DNA of 64,000 bases from Xanthomonas boreopolis (GCA_014654535.1 BNBA01000005.1:62001-126000); one strand, 5' to 3'. Shown: positions 18,029 through 28,728, counted from the stretch's first letter. A program made the numbers and translations. Notes: generated from the letters alone by a model not told the origin.

Positions 18029-20449
18029 ATGTCGCGCCCCATCCCCACCCTGCTCGGCCTGGCCGTGGCACTGGCCCTGTCCGCCCCGGTTCATGCCCAG
18101 CAGTCCGACGCCGCCACGCTGGATACCGTGATCGTCACCGGCACCCGCGCCAGCGGCCGCACCGTGCTCGAATCCACCGCCCCGGTCGACGTGCTCAGCG
18201 CCGAGGACCTCCGCAAGGCCGGCATCGTCAACGGCGAGCTGGGCAGCGCGCTGCAGGCGCTGCTGCCGTCGTTCAACTTCCCGCGCCAGTCCAATTCCGG
18301 CGGCGCCGACCACGTGCGCGCCGCGCAGCTGCGCGGCCTGTCGCCCGACCAGGTGCTGGTGCTGGTCAACGGCAAGCGCCGCCATACCTCCGCGCTGGTC
18401 AACACCGACAGCAAGATCGGCAAGGGCACCACGCCGGTGGACTTCAACTCGATCCCGGTCAGCGCGATCAAGCGCATCGAAGTGCTGCGCGACGGCGCCG
18501 GCGCGCAATACGGCTCGGACGCGATCGCCGGCGTCATCAACGTGATCCTCGACGACGATCCGGACCACGGCGAGGTCGAAGCCACCTGGGGCGCGCACCA
18601 CACCGACCTCAAGCCGATCCACAGCGAAGTGACCGACGGCCAGACCGGCGAGGTCACCGCCAAGGCCGGTACCCGCCTCGGCGAGGAGGGCTTCATCAAG
18701 GCCGGCCTGGAATACAAGCGCCGCTCGCCGACCAACCGCGCCGGTTTCGACCAGATCCCGGACTGGCAGCAGAACGAGGCCAACCTCGCGCTGCAGGGCA
18801 AGCGCAACTACCAGCTGGGCGACGGCAAGTCGCGCGACATCAACGCCTGGTTCAACGGCGAACTGCCGTTCGGCCGGACCGGCCGCTTCTACGCCTTCGG
18901 CACCTACAGCCATCGCGACACCCAGGGCGCCAACTACTTCCGTTATCCGGACGACACCGACGGCGCCAACTGGCCGGAGGTCTACCCGAACGGCTACCGG
19001 CCCGTCTCGCTCGGCTACAACCGCGACTACCAGGGCGTGGTCGGCGCGCGCGGGCAATGGGGCGACTGGGACTACGACGCCAGCCTCGACTACGGCCGCA
19101 ACGATTTCACCTACAAGCTGCGCGATTCGCTCAACGCCTCGCTCGGCCCGGACAGCCCGACCTCGTTCAAGGTCGGCCGCTACGTCTTCGACGCGACCGT
19201 GGCCAACCTCGACCTGACCCGCGGCTTCGAGGCCGCCGGCGCCAGCCATACCTTCGGCACCGGCGTGGAATTCCGCCGCGAGCAGTTCCGCACCTACGCG
19301 GGCGACCCGGCCAGCTACGCGGCCGGCCCGTACAGCGATCGCCCGACGGGCGCACAGGCCGGCGGCGGGTTGACCCCGGAAGACGCGGCCGACCTGTCGC
19401 GCAACGTCGCCAGCGCCTACGCCAGCCTGTCCAGCCAGTTCGGCGAGAAGCTCTCGACCGACCTGGCCGGCCGCTACGAGCATTACCAGGACTTCGGCAG
19501 CCAGTGGACCGGCAAGCTCGCCGCGCGCTACGAGTTCGCGCCGGAATTCGCCCTGCGCGGCGCGATCTCCAACAACTTCCGCGCCCCGTCGCTGAGCCAG
19601 ATCGGCTTCGAATCCACCTCGACGGGCTACGGTTCGGACGGCCAGCTGGTGCAGAGTCGCGTGCTGTCGGTCAACAACCCGATCGCGCGCGCGTTGGGCG
19701 CGACCGACCTCAAGCCGGAGAAGTCGGTCAACTACAGCCTCGGCTTCACCAGCCGCCTCGGCCAGCACGTCGACCTGTCTCTGGACTTCTTCCAGATCGA
19801 CATCGACGACCGCATCGCGCTGTCGGAGAGCATCACCGGCGACGCGCTCACCGACTACGTCGCGGACAACTTCGGCGTCGCCGGCCTGCAGAGCGCCAGC
19901 TTCTTCGTCAACGCCGCCGACACCCGCACCCGCGGCGCCGAGCTGGTGGCGAACTGGCGCGGCGAGGCGTTCGGCGGCAACCTGCTGCTGACCGGCACCT
20001 ACAGCTACGCCAAGACCACGCTGAAGAACGTGCTGGCCACGCCGTCGCAGCTGCTGGCGCTGGACCCGGACTACGTGCTGTTCGGCGTGGAGGAAACCAA
20101 CACGCTCACCACCGCCACGCCCAAGACGCGCGCCTCGCTGGCGGGCAACTGGAGCAACGACCGCTGGACGCTGTCCTCGCGGCTGTCGCGCTACGGCAGC
20201 GTCACCCGCGTCTTCGGCTGGGCCTCGGCCCCGCAGACCTACGGCGCGGAACTGCAGTTGGACGTGGAAGCCGAGTACCGCATCACCCCGCAATGGACCG
20301 TGGCCATCGGCGGCCAGAACGTCACCGACAGCTATCCCGACCTGTCCAACAGCGAGACCAACTACTACGGCAACCTCCCGTACGACGTGCTCTCGCCGAT
20401 CGGCAGCAACGGCGCGTACTGGTACGGACGGGTGCGTTACACGTTCTGA
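18029..20449 (+). CDS. TonB-dependent outer-membrane receptor
   Basis: 806 residues. Signal peptide MSRPIPTLLGLAVALALSAPVHA is followed by a TonB-box-like segment LDTVIVTGTRASGR. The plug domain (about 40-165) contains VRAAQLRGLSPDQVLVLVNG and IKRIEVLRDGAGAQYGSDAI. The barrel ends in WYGRVRYTF with terminal Phe. There is no STN domain, so it should not signal to a FecR. The plug resembles receptors that xanthomonads use for siderophores, carbohydrates or other complexes; the substrate cannot be named. It is divergent from the DUF3574 operon with a 278-bp intergenic region and appears monocistronic. Confidence 0.92.
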   Translation: MSRPIPTLLGLAVALALSAPVHAQQSDAATLDTVIVTGTRASGRTVLESTAPVDVLSAEDLRKAGIVNGELGSALQALLPSFNFPRQSNSGGADHVRAAQLRGLSPDQVLVLVNGKRRHTSALVNTDSKIGKGTTPVDFNSIPVSAIKRIEVLRDGAGAQYGSDAIAGVINVILDDDPDHGEVEATWGAHHTDLKPIHSEVTDGQTGEVTAKAGTRLGEEGFIKAGLEYKRRSPTNRAGFDQIPDWQQNEANLALQGKRNYQLGDGKSRDINAWFNGELPFGRTGRFYAFGTYSHRDTQGANYFRYPDDTDGANWPEVYPNGYRPVSLGYNRDYQGVVGARGQWGDWDYDASLDYGRNDFTYKLRDSLNASLGPDSPTSFKVGRYVFDATVANLDLTRGFEAAGASHTFGTGVEFRREQFRTYAGDPASYAAGPYSDRPTGAQAGGGLTPEDAADLSRNVASAYASLSSQFGEKLSTDLAGRYEHYQDFGSQWTGKLAARYEFAPEFALRGAISNNFRAPSLSQIGFESTSTGYGSDGQLVQSRVLSVNNPIARALGATDLKPEKSVNYSLGFTSRLGQHVDLSLDFFQIDIDDRIALSESITGDALTDYVADNFGVAGLQSASFFVNAADTRTRGAELVANWRGEAFGGNLLLTGTYSYAKTTLKNVLATPSQLLALDPDYVLFGVEETNTLTTATPKTRASLAGNWSNDRWTLSSRLSRYGSVTRVFGWASAPQTYGAELQLDVEAEYRITPQWTVAIGGQNVTDSYPDLSNSETNYYGNLPYDVLSPIGSNGAYWYGRVRYTF

Positions 20450-20802
20450 CCGGCGATGCCGATCGCACGGGGACCCGGGCCGCAGATGCCGCCCGGGTCA
20501 TACCGGGGCATGTACGCGCGGCTCGTGACGGGTCGTTGCAGGCTTCGCCCGCCCTCATCCGCCTATCGCGCACTTCGCTGCGCGCCCCGGCCTGGCGCCG
20601 GCGCGCCAGGCGTTCGGGCGCTTGCGAATCAACGACTCGCAAGCAACACGCCTTCATCCCGATGGGAGGAGGCCGCGACCACCCAGCGAATTCGGTAGAG
20701 CCCATCGGGACCGAAATCCCTCCTGCACGAAGTAACGAGGATCCGGCATTCGCCCAGCCGCCATAACCGGAAGCTCACACCCACTTCCGGCACAATGCAC
20801 CA
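20450..20802 (+). other. 353-bp gap with terminal hairpin and decayed REP element
   Basis: No gene is supported. The inverted repeat GACCCGGGC / GCCCGGGTC (20472-20480 and 20491-20499, loop 10) lies just after the receptor stop and may end its transcript, although no T-run follows. A degenerate REP-like element (CATCGGGACCGAAATCCCTC) lies near 20703-20722. The rest shows nothing recognisable before otsB. Confidence 0.45.
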
Positions 20803-21555
20803 ATGGCTGAGGTCCCTCCACTCCCCACCCCGCCATCGCTGGACGACGCCTGCGCGTTGTTCCTGGACGTCGATGGCACCTTGATCGCCTTCTCCGAGCA
20901 GCCCGACCAGGTCCGCCTGCTGCCCGACGTGCGCGAAACCATAGGCCGCATCGGCGACCGACTGCTCGGCGCGGTGGCGCTGGTCAGCGGCCGGCCGCTC
21001 GCGCAACTCGACTTGCTGTTCGAGCCCTTGCGACTGCCCGCCGCCGGCCTGCACGGCCACGAACTGCGCAGCGATGCCCAGGCGCGCGTGGCCATTCCCG
21101 ACGACACCTCCGGCTTCCTGCACGAACTGCACCGGCGCGCCGCGCACATGGCGCAGGCCCATCCCGGCGTGCTCGTCGAGGACAAGGGCGTGAGCCTGGC
21201 GCTGCATTGGCGCTCGGCGCCGCAGGCCGGCGCTTCGGTGCTCGATTTCGCCCAGGCCGAGATCGCGGGCTTGCCGGGCTATCGCCTGCAGCCCGGCGAC
21301 CACGTCGTCGAGTTCGTGCCGGAAGGCAGCGACAAGGGCGGCGCGGTCGAACGACTGATGCGGCAGCCCCCGTTCGCCGGCCGCCGCCCCGTGTTCGTCG
21401 GCGACGACCTGACCGACGAGTTCGGCTTCGCCGCCGCCAACCGCCTCGGCGGCTGGAGCGTGCTGGTCGGCCGGCGCACCGGCACCCAGGCGCGCTACGC
21501 CCTGCCCGACATTCCCGCCGTGCACGCATGGCTGCACGACAACGCACGGCCGTGA
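20803..21555 (+). CDS. otsB: Trehalose-6-phosphate phosphatase
   Basis: 250 residues. It removes phosphate from trehalose 6-phosphate, the second step of trehalose synthesis. HAD motif I FLDVDGTLIAF (about 21-31) supplies the nucleophile Asp. VALVSGRPL is motif II. The Lys of EGSDKGGAVERL and GDDLTDEFGF (about 199-208) form motifs III and IV. Length fits OtsB. First gene of otsB-GH15-otsA, 14 bases upstream of the GH15 gene. Confidence 0.96.
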   Translation: MAEVPPLPTPPSLDDACALFLDVDGTLIAFSEQPDQVRLLPDVRETIGRIGDRLLGAVALVSGRPLAQLDLLFEPLRLPAAGLHGHELRSDAQARVAIPDDTSGFLHELHRRAAHMAQAHPGVLVEDKGVSLALHWRSAPQAGASVLDFAQAEIAGLPGYRLQPGDHVVEFVPEGSDKGGAVERLMRQPPFAGRRPVFVGDDLTDEFGFAAANRLGGWSVLVGRRTGTQARYALPDIPAVHAWLHDNARP

Positions 21556-21569
21556 ACGGAAGACACTCC

Positions 21570-23366
21570 ATGAACTCACCGGTTCCAAGCGTCCCCAATC
21601 TCGACCTGGGCGTGATCGGCAACTGCAGCTTCGGCGCGCTGATCGACAAGCAGGCGCGCGTCGTGTGGAGCTGCATGCCCGCGTTCGACGGCGACCCCGC
21701 CTTCTGCGCGCTGCTTTCGCCGCGCGAGCAGCCCGGCGGCGATTTCGCCGTCGAGCTGGAAGGCCTGGTCGGCAGCGAACAGAGCTACATCACCAACACC
21801 GCGATCCTGCGCACGGTGCTGCGCGACGACAAGGGCGGCGCGATCGAGGTGATCGACTTCGCGCCGCGCTGGCGCAACAACGGGCGGTTCTACCGTCCGG
21901 TCAGCATCATCCGCCAGATCCGCCCGCTGTCCGGCAACCCGCGCATCGTCGTACGCGCCCGCCCGCTGGCGGACTGGGGCTCGCGCAAGCCGGAATCGAC
22001 CTGGGGCAGCAACCACATCCGCTGGCTGCTGCCGGACTTCACCCTGCGCCTGACCACCGACGTGCCGGTGCGCTTCATCCGCGACGGGCTGCCGTTCGTG
22101 CTCAACCACCCGGTCAACCTGGTGCTGGGCGTGGACGAGTCGCTCAACCGCTCCCTCACCGGCTACGTGCAGGAGGCGCAGGAGCGCACCGAGGACTACT
22201 GGCGCGAATGGGTGCGCTACCTGTCCATCCGCCTCGACTGGCAGGATGCGGTGATCCGCAGCGCGATCACCCTCAAGCTGTGCCAGTACGAGGACAGCGG
22301 CGCCATCATCGCCGCGATGACCACTTCGATCCCGGAGGCGCCCAACACGCCGCGCAACTGGGACTACCGCTACTGCTGGCTGCGCGACGCCGCCTTCGTG
22401 GTGCGCGCGCTCAACCGGCTCGGCGCGACCCGCACGATGGAGCAGTTCATCGCCTACATCTTCAACATCGCCACCAGCGACGGCACGCTGCAGCCGCTGT
22501 ACGGCATCGGCTTCGAGTCGCAGCTGGAAGAACACGAAGTCGACTCGCTGGCCGGCTATCGCGGCATGGGCCCGGTGCGGCGCGGCAACCTGGCCTGGAT
22601 CCAGAAACAGCACGACGTCTACGGCAGCGTGGTGCTCGCCTCCACCCAGCTGTTCTTCGACCAGCGCCTGAAGGACCCCGGCGACGAGCACACCTTCCGC
22701 CGGCTGGAGCCGCTCGGCGAGCGCGCCTACGCGCTGCACGACGTGCCCGATGCCGGACTGTGGGAGTTCCGCGGGCGCGCCGAGGTGCATACCTACACGG
22801 CGGCGATGTGCTGGGCCGCGTGCGACCGGCTGTCCAAGATCGCCCACCGGCTCGGCCTGGACGAACGCATCGGCTACTGGCGCGAGCGCGCCGACACGAT
22901 CCGCCAGCGCGTGCTGCAGGACGCCTGGAGCGAAGAGCGCAACCATTTCACCGACACGCTCGGCGGCCACCGCCTGGATGCGTCCCTGCTGCTGCTGGCC
23001 GACATCGGCATCGTCGCCAGCGACGACCCGCGCTTCATCGCCACGGTCGAGGCGATCGGCCGCACCCTCAAGCACGGCGACTCGCTGTACCGCTACATCG
23101 CGCCCGACGACTTCGGCGAGCCGGAGACCAGCTTCACCATCTGCACCTTCTGGTACATCGACGCGCTGGCGGCCATCGGCCGCATGGACGAGGCGCGGCA
23201 GCTGTTCGAAAGCGTGCTGGCGCGCCGCAACCACCTGGGCCTGCTGTCGGAAGACCTGGCCTTCGAGGACGGGGAAGCCTGGGGCAATTTTCCGCAGACC
23301 TATTCGCACGTCGGCCTGATCATCGCGGCGATGCGGCTGTCGCGCAGCTGGAGGGAAGCGTCATGA
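21570..23366 (+). CDS. GH15 family glucoamylase/trehalase-like hydrolase
   Basis: 598 residues from ATG 21570. The N-terminal beta-sandwich (about 1-230) precedes an alpha/alpha barrel with GH15 signatures: NWDYRYCWLRDAAFVVRAL (about 262-280), GLWEFRGRAEVHTYTAAM (about 394-411; Glu of WEFRG as general acid), and AWGNFPQTYSHVGL (about 570-583, catalytic-base region). Members act on alpha-glucans or trehalose, and some are true trehalases. Its place between otsB and otsA suggests trehalose or maltodextrin turnover tied to trehalose synthesis. The stop overlaps the otsA start (ATGA). Confidence 0.92.
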   Translation: MNSPVPSVPNLDLGVIGNCSFGALIDKQARVVWSCMPAFDGDPAFCALLSPREQPGGDFAVELEGLVGSEQSYITNTAILRTVLRDDKGGAIEVIDFAPRWRNNGRFYRPVSIIRQIRPLSGNPRIVVRARPLADWGSRKPESTWGSNHIRWLLPDFTLRLTTDVPVRFIRDGLPFVLNHPVNLVLGVDESLNRSLTGYVQEAQERTEDYWREWVRYLSIRLDWQDAVIRSAITLKLCQYEDSGAIIAAMTTSIPEAPNTPRNWDYRYCWLRDAAFVVRALNRLGATRTMEQFIAYIFNIATSDGTLQPLYGIGFESQLEEHEVDSLAGYRGMGPVRRGNLAWIQKQHDVYGSVVLASTQLFFDQRLKDPGDEHTFRRLEPLGERAYALHDVPDAGLWEFRGRAEVHTYTAAMCWAACDRLSKIAHRLGLDERIGYWRERADTIRQRVLQDAWSEERNHFTDTLGGHRLDASLLLLADIGIVASDDPRFIATVEAIGRTLKHGDSLYRYIAPDDFGEPETSFTICTFWYIDALAAIGRMDEARQLFESVLARRNHLGLLSEDLAFEDGEAWGNFPQTYSHVGLIIAAMRLSRSWREAS

Positions 23367-24733
23367 GCCGACTGGTGGTGGTATCCAACCGCGTCGCGGT
23401 GCCCGGCGAAAGCCGCGCCGGCGGCCTCGCCGTCGGCCTGCTGGCCGCGCTCAAGGAGCAGGGCGGCATCTGGTTCGGCTGGAGCGGCAAGACCGTGCGC
23501 GGCGACAGCGGCGCCCTGCACGAGCACCAGGATGGCGACATCCGCTTCGTCACCATGGACCTCAACAAGCGCGACATCGACGCCTACTACAACGGGTTCG
23601 CCAACCGAACGCTGTGGCCGCTGCTGCACTTCCGGCTGGACCTGGTCGACTACGACCGCGCCACCCGCGACGGCTATCGCCGGGTCAACGCGCTGTTCGC
23701 CGAAAAGCTCGCACCGATGCTGCGCGACAGCGACGTCGTCTGGATCCACGACTACCACCTGATCCCCCTCGGCGCGCTGTTGCGCGAGCGCGGCTTCGGC
23801 GGGCGGATCGGCTTCTTCCTGCACGTGCCCATGCCTTCGGCCGACCTGGTGCAGGCCATGCCGGACCATGCGCGCTTCTTCCCCAGCCTGTATGCCTACG
23901 ACCTGGTCGGTTTCCAGACCCAGCGCGACGTGGACCGGTTCAAGTCGTACGTGCGCCTGTTCGGCGGCGGCCGGCTGCTCGACGGCGACCTGGTGGAAGC
24001 CCCGGGCGGGCGCCGCTTCCGCGCCGCCGCGTTCCCGATCGGCATCGACACCGAGCAGATCGCCCGGCAGGCCAAGGTGGCGATGTCCAAGCAGGCCGTG
24101 CGCGACCTGCGCACCAGCCTGAGCGGGCGCCAGCTCGCGATCGGCGTCGACCGGCTCGACTACTCCAAGGGCCTGCCCGAGCGCTTCCTCGGCTTCGAGC
24201 GCTATCTCGACCGCCATCCCGACCAGCGCGGCAGCCTGACCTACCTGCAGATCGCCCCGGTCTCGCGCGGCGACGTCGCCGAGTACCGCCAACTGCGCAA
24301 CCAGCTCGAACAGATCGCCGGGCACATCAACGGCAGCCACGCCGAGCCGGACTGGACGCCGCTGCGCTACGTCAACCAGAACTTCACCCACGCCACCCTC
24401 ACCGGCTTCTACCGCACGGCCGCGGTCGGCCTGGTGACCCCGCTGCGCGACGGCATGAACCTGGTCGCCAAGGAGTACGTGGCGGCGCAGGACCCGGACA
24501 ATCCCGGCGTGCTGGTGCTGTCGCTGCTGGCTGGCGCCGCCGACGAGATGAAGGAGGCCCTACTGGTCAACCCGCACGACCTGGACGGGGTCGCCGACGC
24601 GATCGCCACCGCCGCCACCCTCGCCCGGCCCAAGCGGGTCGAGCGCTGGCAGGCGATGATGGAGCATTTACGCCGCAACGACATCAACCACTGGCGGCGG
24701 TGCTATCTTCGGGCCCTGCAGGCGGGCGGCTGA
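23363..24733 (+). CDS. otsA: Trehalose-6-phosphate synthase (GT20)
   Basis: 456 residues. It joins a glucosyl nucleotide and glucose 6-phosphate to trehalose 6-phosphate. N-terminal [31 protein letters not shown] (about 126-136), [27 protein letters not shown] (about 261-277) and [15 protein letters not shown] (about 360-374) are GT20 donor and acceptor motifs. Length fits OtsA. Start ATG 23363 overlaps the GH15 stop by 4 bases, indicating coupling in one operon. Trehalose protects against osmotic, desiccation and heat stress. Confidence 0.97.
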   Translation: MSRLVVVSNRVAVPGESRAGGLAVGLLAALKEQGGIWFGWSGKTVRGDSGALHEHQDGDIRFVTMDLNKRDIDAYYNGFANRTLWPLLHFRLDLVDYDRATRDGYRRVNALFAEKLAPMLRDSDVVWIHDYHLIPLGALLRERGFGGRIGFFLHVPMPSADLVQAMPDHARFFPSLYAYDLVGFQTQRDVDRFKSYVRLFGGGRLLDGDLVEAPGGRRFRAAAFPIGIDTEQIARQAKVAMSKQAVRDLRTSLSGRQLAIGVDRLDYSKGLPERFLGFERYLDRHPDQRGSLTYLQIAPVSRGDVAEYRQLRNQLEQIAGHINGSHAEPDWTPLRYVNQNFTHATLTGFYRTAAVGLVTPLRDGMNLVAKEYVAAQDPDNPGVLVLSLLAGAADEMKEALLVNPHDLDGVADAIATAATLARPKRVERWQAMMEHLRRNDINHWRRCYLRALQAGG

Positions 24734-24877
24734 TCCAGCGAGCCCTGCCGGCGCCGGGAGGGCCATTATGCTGCATTGCAGTAAAATCGACCTTCGTGCC
24801 TGCCCGACGCACGCGCCCCGTCGCGTCCGCATCCAGCTCCGATGGCACGGCTCCCCCTCTCCCATCCCGAGTATCCA

Positions 24878-26572
24878 ATGAAGAAATTCATCAAGGTCCT
24901 GGCAGGCGTCGTAGTGCTGCTGCTACTGGCGGGCGTGCTGTTCCTCTATTGGCCGCTCCACGAGCGCTCGGTGCCGCCCGCCGAGAACGACAAGCCGGTG
25001 GACGTCGTGCTCGTCGGCGGCGGCATCATGAGCGTCACGCTGGCCACCTACCTGCAGGAACTGCAGCCCGACTGGCGCCTGGAACTGTTCGAGCGCCTGG
25101 ACGGCGTGGCCCTGGAAAGCTCCAACGGCTGGAACAACGCCGGCACCGGCCACTCCGCCTTCGCCGAGCTCAACTACACGCCGGAGCTGCCGGACGGCTC
25201 GATCGAGACCAAGCGTGCGGTCGGCATCGCCGAGCAGTTCGAGATCTCGCGCCAGTTCTGGTCCTACCAGGTCAAGCAGGGCCGGCTGCCGGAACCGTCG
25301 GAGTTCATCAACCCGACCCCGCACATGAGCTTCGTCTGGGGCGACGACCGCATCGAGTACCTGCGCAAGCGCCACGACGCCCTGGTCAAGAACCCGCTGT
25401 TCTACGGCATGCAGTTCTCCACCGACCCGGAGCAGATCAAGCAATGGGCGCCGCTGGTGATGGAAGGCCGCGATCCCAACCAGAAGGTGGCCGCGACCTA
25501 CATGCCGCTGGGCACCGACGTCAATTTCGGCGTGATCACCAACGAGCTGACCCGCGCCCTGCAACGCAATCCCAACTTCAAGCTGCAGCTGCAGCATGAA
25601 GTCACCGCCTTGCGCCAGAACGACGACAAGACCTGGAACGTCACCGTCAAGGACCTCAAGAGCGGCCAGGAACACACGGTCAAGTCCCGGTTCGTCTTCA
25701 TCGGCGCCGGCGGCGCCGCGCTCAAGCTGCTGCAGCTGTCCGGCATCCCGGAGGCCAAGGACTACGCCGGCTTCCCGGTCGGCGGGCAGTTCCTGGCCTT
25801 CGAGGCGCCGGCCATCGCCGAGCGCCACAAGGTCAAGGTCTATGGCATGGCCGAGACCGGCTCGCCGCCGATGTCGGTGCCGCACATCGACGCGCGCAAG
25901 CTCGACGGCAAGCCCGTGGTGCTGTTCGGGCCGTTCGCGCTGTACAGCACCAAGTTCCTGAAGGACGGCTCCTGGTTCGACCTGTACTCCTCGGTCAACC
26001 ACGACAACGTGGTCGACATGCTGAAGGTCGGCAAGGACAACCTCGACCTGGTGAAGTACCTGATGCAGCAGGCCGAGCTGACCGACGCGGACCGCCAGGC
26101 CGAACTGCTCAAGTACTACCCCAACGCCAAGCGCGAGGACTGGAAGCTGATCACCGCCGGCCAGCGCGTGCAGATCATCAAGCGCGACCCGGAAAAGGGC
26201 GCGATCCTGCAGTTCGGCACCGAGATCGTGACCGACAAGGACAAGACCATCGCCGCGCTGCTGGGCGCCTCGCCCGGCGCCTCGACCTCGCCGCCGATCA
26301 TGCTGGACCTGATGGCCAAGGCGTTCCCGAAGGAAATGGCCGCCGGCTGGCAGGCGCGCCTGAAGGACATCATCCCGTCCTACGGGCGCAAGCTCAACGA
26401 CAGCGCGGCCCTGACCAACGAGATCCGCGGCATGACCAGCCAGGCGCTGCACCTGCCCTACCTGGAAGTGCCGGTCGCGCAGGCGGATGGCGCGCCAGCA
26501 CCGGCTCCGGCGGCCAAGCCGGCCGAGAAGGAGAAGAACCGCAATGCCAATCCGGAGATGCAATCGCTGTAA
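24878..26572 (+). CDS. mqo: Malate:quinone oxidoreductase
   Basis: 564 residues from ATG 24878. FAD-dependent oxidation of malate to oxaloacetate with electrons passed to quinone in the membrane. An N-terminal hydrophobic anchor ([20 protein letters not shown]) is followed by the FAD Rossmann segment [18 protein letters not shown] (about 44-61) and Mqo signatures [20 protein letters not shown] and GADGAAL-like [15 protein letters not shown]. The C-terminus is an Ala/Pro/Lys-rich tail. A rho-independent terminator follows at 26598. It has its own 144-bp upstream region, so it is likely monocistronic. Confidence 0.96.
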   Translation: MKKFIKVLAGVVVLLLLAGVLFLYWPLHERSVPPAENDKPVDVVLVGGGIMSVTLATYLQELQPDWRLELFERLDGVALESSNGWNNAGTGHSAFAELNYTPELPDGSIETKRAVGIAEQFEISRQFWSYQVKQGRLPEPSEFINPTPHMSFVWGDDRIEYLRKRHDALVKNPLFYGMQFSTDPEQIKQWAPLVMEGRDPNQKVAATYMPLGTDVNFGVITNELTRALQRNPNFKLQLQHEVTALRQNDDKTWNVTVKDLKSGQEHTVKSRFVFIGAGGAALKLLQLSGIPEAKDYAGFPVGGQFLAFEAPAIAERHKVKVYGMAETGSPPMSVPHIDARKLDGKPVVLFGPFALYSTKFLKDGSWFDLYSSVNHDNVVDMLKVGKDNLDLVKYLMQQAELTDADRQAELLKYYPNAKREDWKLITAGQRVQIIKRDPEKGAILQFGTEIVTDKDKTIAALLGASPGASTSPPIMLDLMAKAFPKEMAAGWQARLKDIIPSYGRKLNDSAALTNEIRGMTSQALHLPYLEVPVAQADGAPAPAPAAKPAEKEKNRNANPEMQSL

Positions 26573-26597
26573 GTCGCAGCGCGGCTCCGGGAATCGG

Positions 26598-26627
26598 ACC
26601 GGCCATCGCAAGATGGCCGGTTTTTTT
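26598..26627 (+). terminator. Rho-independent terminator of mqo
   Basis: Stem ACCGGCCATC / GATGGCCGGT (10 bp, perfect) with a GCAA tetraloop, followed directly by a run of seven T (26621-26627). It is 25 bases after the mqo stop. Confidence 0.92.
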
Positions 26628-26645
26628 CATGCTCCCCCGTGATCT

Positions 26646-26712
26646 TGCGGGATGGGCTTAAGTCCCGGCGGGCTTTGGCGGCAAGCATCGGGACTGAAGT
26701 CCCTCCCGCCAA
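26646..26712. repeat. REP-like pair, family A
   Basis: Two related units: TGCGGGATGGGCTTAAGTCCC and CATCGGGACTGAAGTCCCTC. The second contains GGGACT-GA-AGTCCC (26690-26703), also found at 29812-29825. The interval between mqo and pgeF otherwise holds only the mqo terminator. Confidence 0.7.
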
Positions 26713-26851
26713 CCTGTCGCCCAGCCCTTCCGGATCTAGCCGAGAGGGACCGCCCGCGCAGCGACACGTCCGGCGCCAGGCAGGCACCGTGCCGACCGAA
26801 CCTGGGGTAGCGCGACCTCCACCGCCGCATCTTCCTCGAACAAGGGCGAGG

Positions 26852-27628
26852 TCAGCGCGCGATCCAGGCCAGGGTCGCCATGCGGCCGCTGCGGCGATCG
26901 CGGCGATGCGAGAAGAACCGCTGGGGGTCGGAGATCGTGCACAGGCCGCCGCCATGGATCGCGTCGGCCGGGACCCCTGCCGCCGCCAGTCGCCGCCGGG
27001 CCAATGCGTACAGGTCGACCTTCCAGTGCCCGGGCCGGGTCGCGGCGAAAGCCGCCCGCGCTCCTGGATCGGCATCGACGAAGGCGTGGAATACGTCCTC
27101 GCCGACCTCGTAGGCCTGCGGTCCCGCTGCCGGGCCCAGCCAGGCCCGCAGGCGCCCGGGCGCGGTCCGCAGTGCGGCGACGGTGCGCTCCAGCACCCCG
27201 TCGGCCAGCCCGCGCCAGCCGGCATGCGCCGCGCCGACCTCGCTGCCGTCCGCGGCGGCGAAGACCACCGGCAGGCAGTCGGCGGTCAGGATCGCCAGCA
27301 CCACGCCCGGCACCGCGGTCACCGCCGCATCGGCGGTCGGTTCGGCCTCGATCCCCTGCGCCGCCGGGGGCGCCTCGAAACGCAGCACGCCGGTGCCGTG
27401 CACCTGTCGCAGCCAGTGCGGCGGCGACGGCAGCCCGGCCAGGGCCGCCAGTTCGTCGCGATTGCGCTGGACCTGGGCCGGGTCGTCGCCATCGGCCGCG
27501 TAGCGATTGCCCTGGTTGAAATGGTCGAACGGCGGCTGCGAGCCGCCCGCCCCGTGCCGCAGCGTGGTGAACGCCCGCACGCCGGGAGGCGCCGGCCAAT
27601 CCGCCCGCAGCAGCGGCACGCCCGCCAT
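26852..27628 (-). CDS. pgeF: Peptidoglycan editing factor / laccase-domain protein
   Basis: 258 residues from ATG 27628. The YfiH/LACC1-fold signatures are HWLRQVHGTGVL (about 86-97), ILTADCLPVVFA (Cys of the metal-linked triad) and VGAAHAGWRGLADGVLE (His). E. coli YfiH prevents incorporation of L-Ser into peptidoglycan precursors; related proteins act on purine nucleosides. It starts one base after the rluD stop, and rluD-pgeF is a conserved pair in gammaproteobacteria. In E. coli clpB follows next, but here clpB is 24 kb away. Confidence 0.94.
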   Translation of the reverse strand: MAGVPLLRADWPAPPGVRAFTTLRHGAGGSQPPFDHFNQGNRYAADGDDPAQVQRNRDELAALAGLPSPPHWLRQVHGTGVLRFEAPPAAQGIEAEPTADAAVTAVPGVVLAILTADCLPVVFAAADGSEVGAAHAGWRGLADGVLERTVAALRTAPGRLRAWLGPAAGPQAYEVGEDVFHAFVDADPGARAAFAATRPGHWKVDLYALARRRLAAAGVPADAIHGGGLCTISDPQRFFSHRRDRRSGRMATLAWIAR

Positions 27629-27629
27629 G

Positions 27630-28613
27630 TCAGCGCCGCTCCCGCTCGGCGGCCAGCGCGGAATCCTCGCGCAGCACCGCCAGCAACCGCTGCATGTCGG
27701 CCGGCACCGGCGCGACGGCACGGACCGGCTCGCCGCTGGCCGGATGCGCGAACTCCAGCGTCTCCGCATGCAGCGCCTGGCGCTTGAAGCCGCGCAGTCC
27801 GGCGACCAGGTCCTCGGTCGCGCCCTTGGGCAGCTTGAGCGGGCCGCCGTAGAGCGGATCGCCGACGATCGGGTGCTTCAGGTGCGCCATGTGCACGCGG
27901 ATCTGGTGGGTGCGCCCGGTTTCCAGCCGGCACTCCAGCGCGGTATGCGCGCGGAACCGCTCGCGCAGCCGGTAATGGGTCACCGCCTCCTTGCCGTCCT
28001 CGCGCACCGCCATCCGCAACCGGTCGCGCGGGTGGCGCTCGATCGCGGCATTGGCGGTGCCGCCGGACACCAGCGCCCCCACCACCACCGCCAGGTACTG
28101 CCGGTGCACCTCGCGCGCGGACAGCTGCTCCACCAGCGCGGTCTGCGCCTGGAGCGTGCGCGCCACCACCATCACCCCGCTGGTGTCCTTGTCGAGCCGG
28201 TGCACCACGCCGGCGCGCGGCAGCGCCGACAGCGCCGGGTCGCGGAACAGCAGGGCGTTGACCAGGGTGCCGTCCGGGTTGCCGGCGCCGGGATGGACTA
28301 CCAGCCCGGCCGGCTTGTTCACCACGAACACCTGGTCGTCCTGGTACAGGATGTCCAGCGGGATGTCCTGGGGCTCGGCGTGGGTCTGGGTTTCCAGCAC
28401 CGCCTGCAACCGCACGGTCTCGCCGCCGCGGACCGGGTCGCGCGGCCGGGCCGGCTCGCCGTCCAGCAGCACGTCGCCCGACTTGATCCATTCGGCCAGC
28501 CGCGAGCGCGAGAATTCAGGAAACAGCTCGGCCAGCACGGCATCGAAGCGGCGGCCCGCGGCCTGGTCCGGCACGACGGCCTGGCGCGGGGATTCGGGGA
28601 GGTTGTCGGACAT
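27630..28613 (-). CDS. rluD: 23S rRNA pseudouridine synthase, RluD type
   Basis: 327 residues from ATG 28613. The N-terminal S4 RNA-binding domain (about 20-85: [21 protein letters not shown]) precedes the catalytic domain with motif [18 protein letters not shown], where the Asp is the nucleophile, and [12 protein letters not shown]. RluD makes pseudouridines 1911, 1915 and 1917 in 23S rRNA. It is divergent from bamD with a 115-bp gap, the same arrangement as in E. coli, which supports RluD over RluC or RluA. Confidence 0.95.
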   Translation of the reverse strand: MSDNLPESPRQAVVPDQAAGRRFDAVLAELFPEFSRSRLAEWIKSGDVLLDGEPARPRDPVRGGETVRLQAVLETQTHAEPQDIPLDILYQDDQVFVVNKPAGLVVHPGAGNPDGTLVNALLFRDPALSALPRAGVVHRLDKDTSGVMVVARTLQAQTALVEQLSAREVHRQYLAVVVGALVSGGTANAAIERHPRDRLRMAVREDGKEAVTHYRLRERFRAHTALECRLETGRTHQIRVHMAHLKHPIVGDPLYGGPLKLPKGATEDLVAGLRGFKRQALHAETLEFAHPASGEPVRAVAPVPADMQRLLAVLREDSALAAERERR

Positions 28614-28728
28614 GGGGAACCGGGAAAGTGAAGAGAAATCGGGGCCTGGCCGGCCGAAGTCAGTCGCCGGACAGGCCACTAGGCTATTATCGCCCTTTCG
28701 TATTCCTGACGCGTCCTGCCCTCGACCC

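Noticed and set aside
17747..20293. An 848-codon minus-strand frame across the second receptor
   Set aside because: Antisense shadow of the receptor at 18029-20449.
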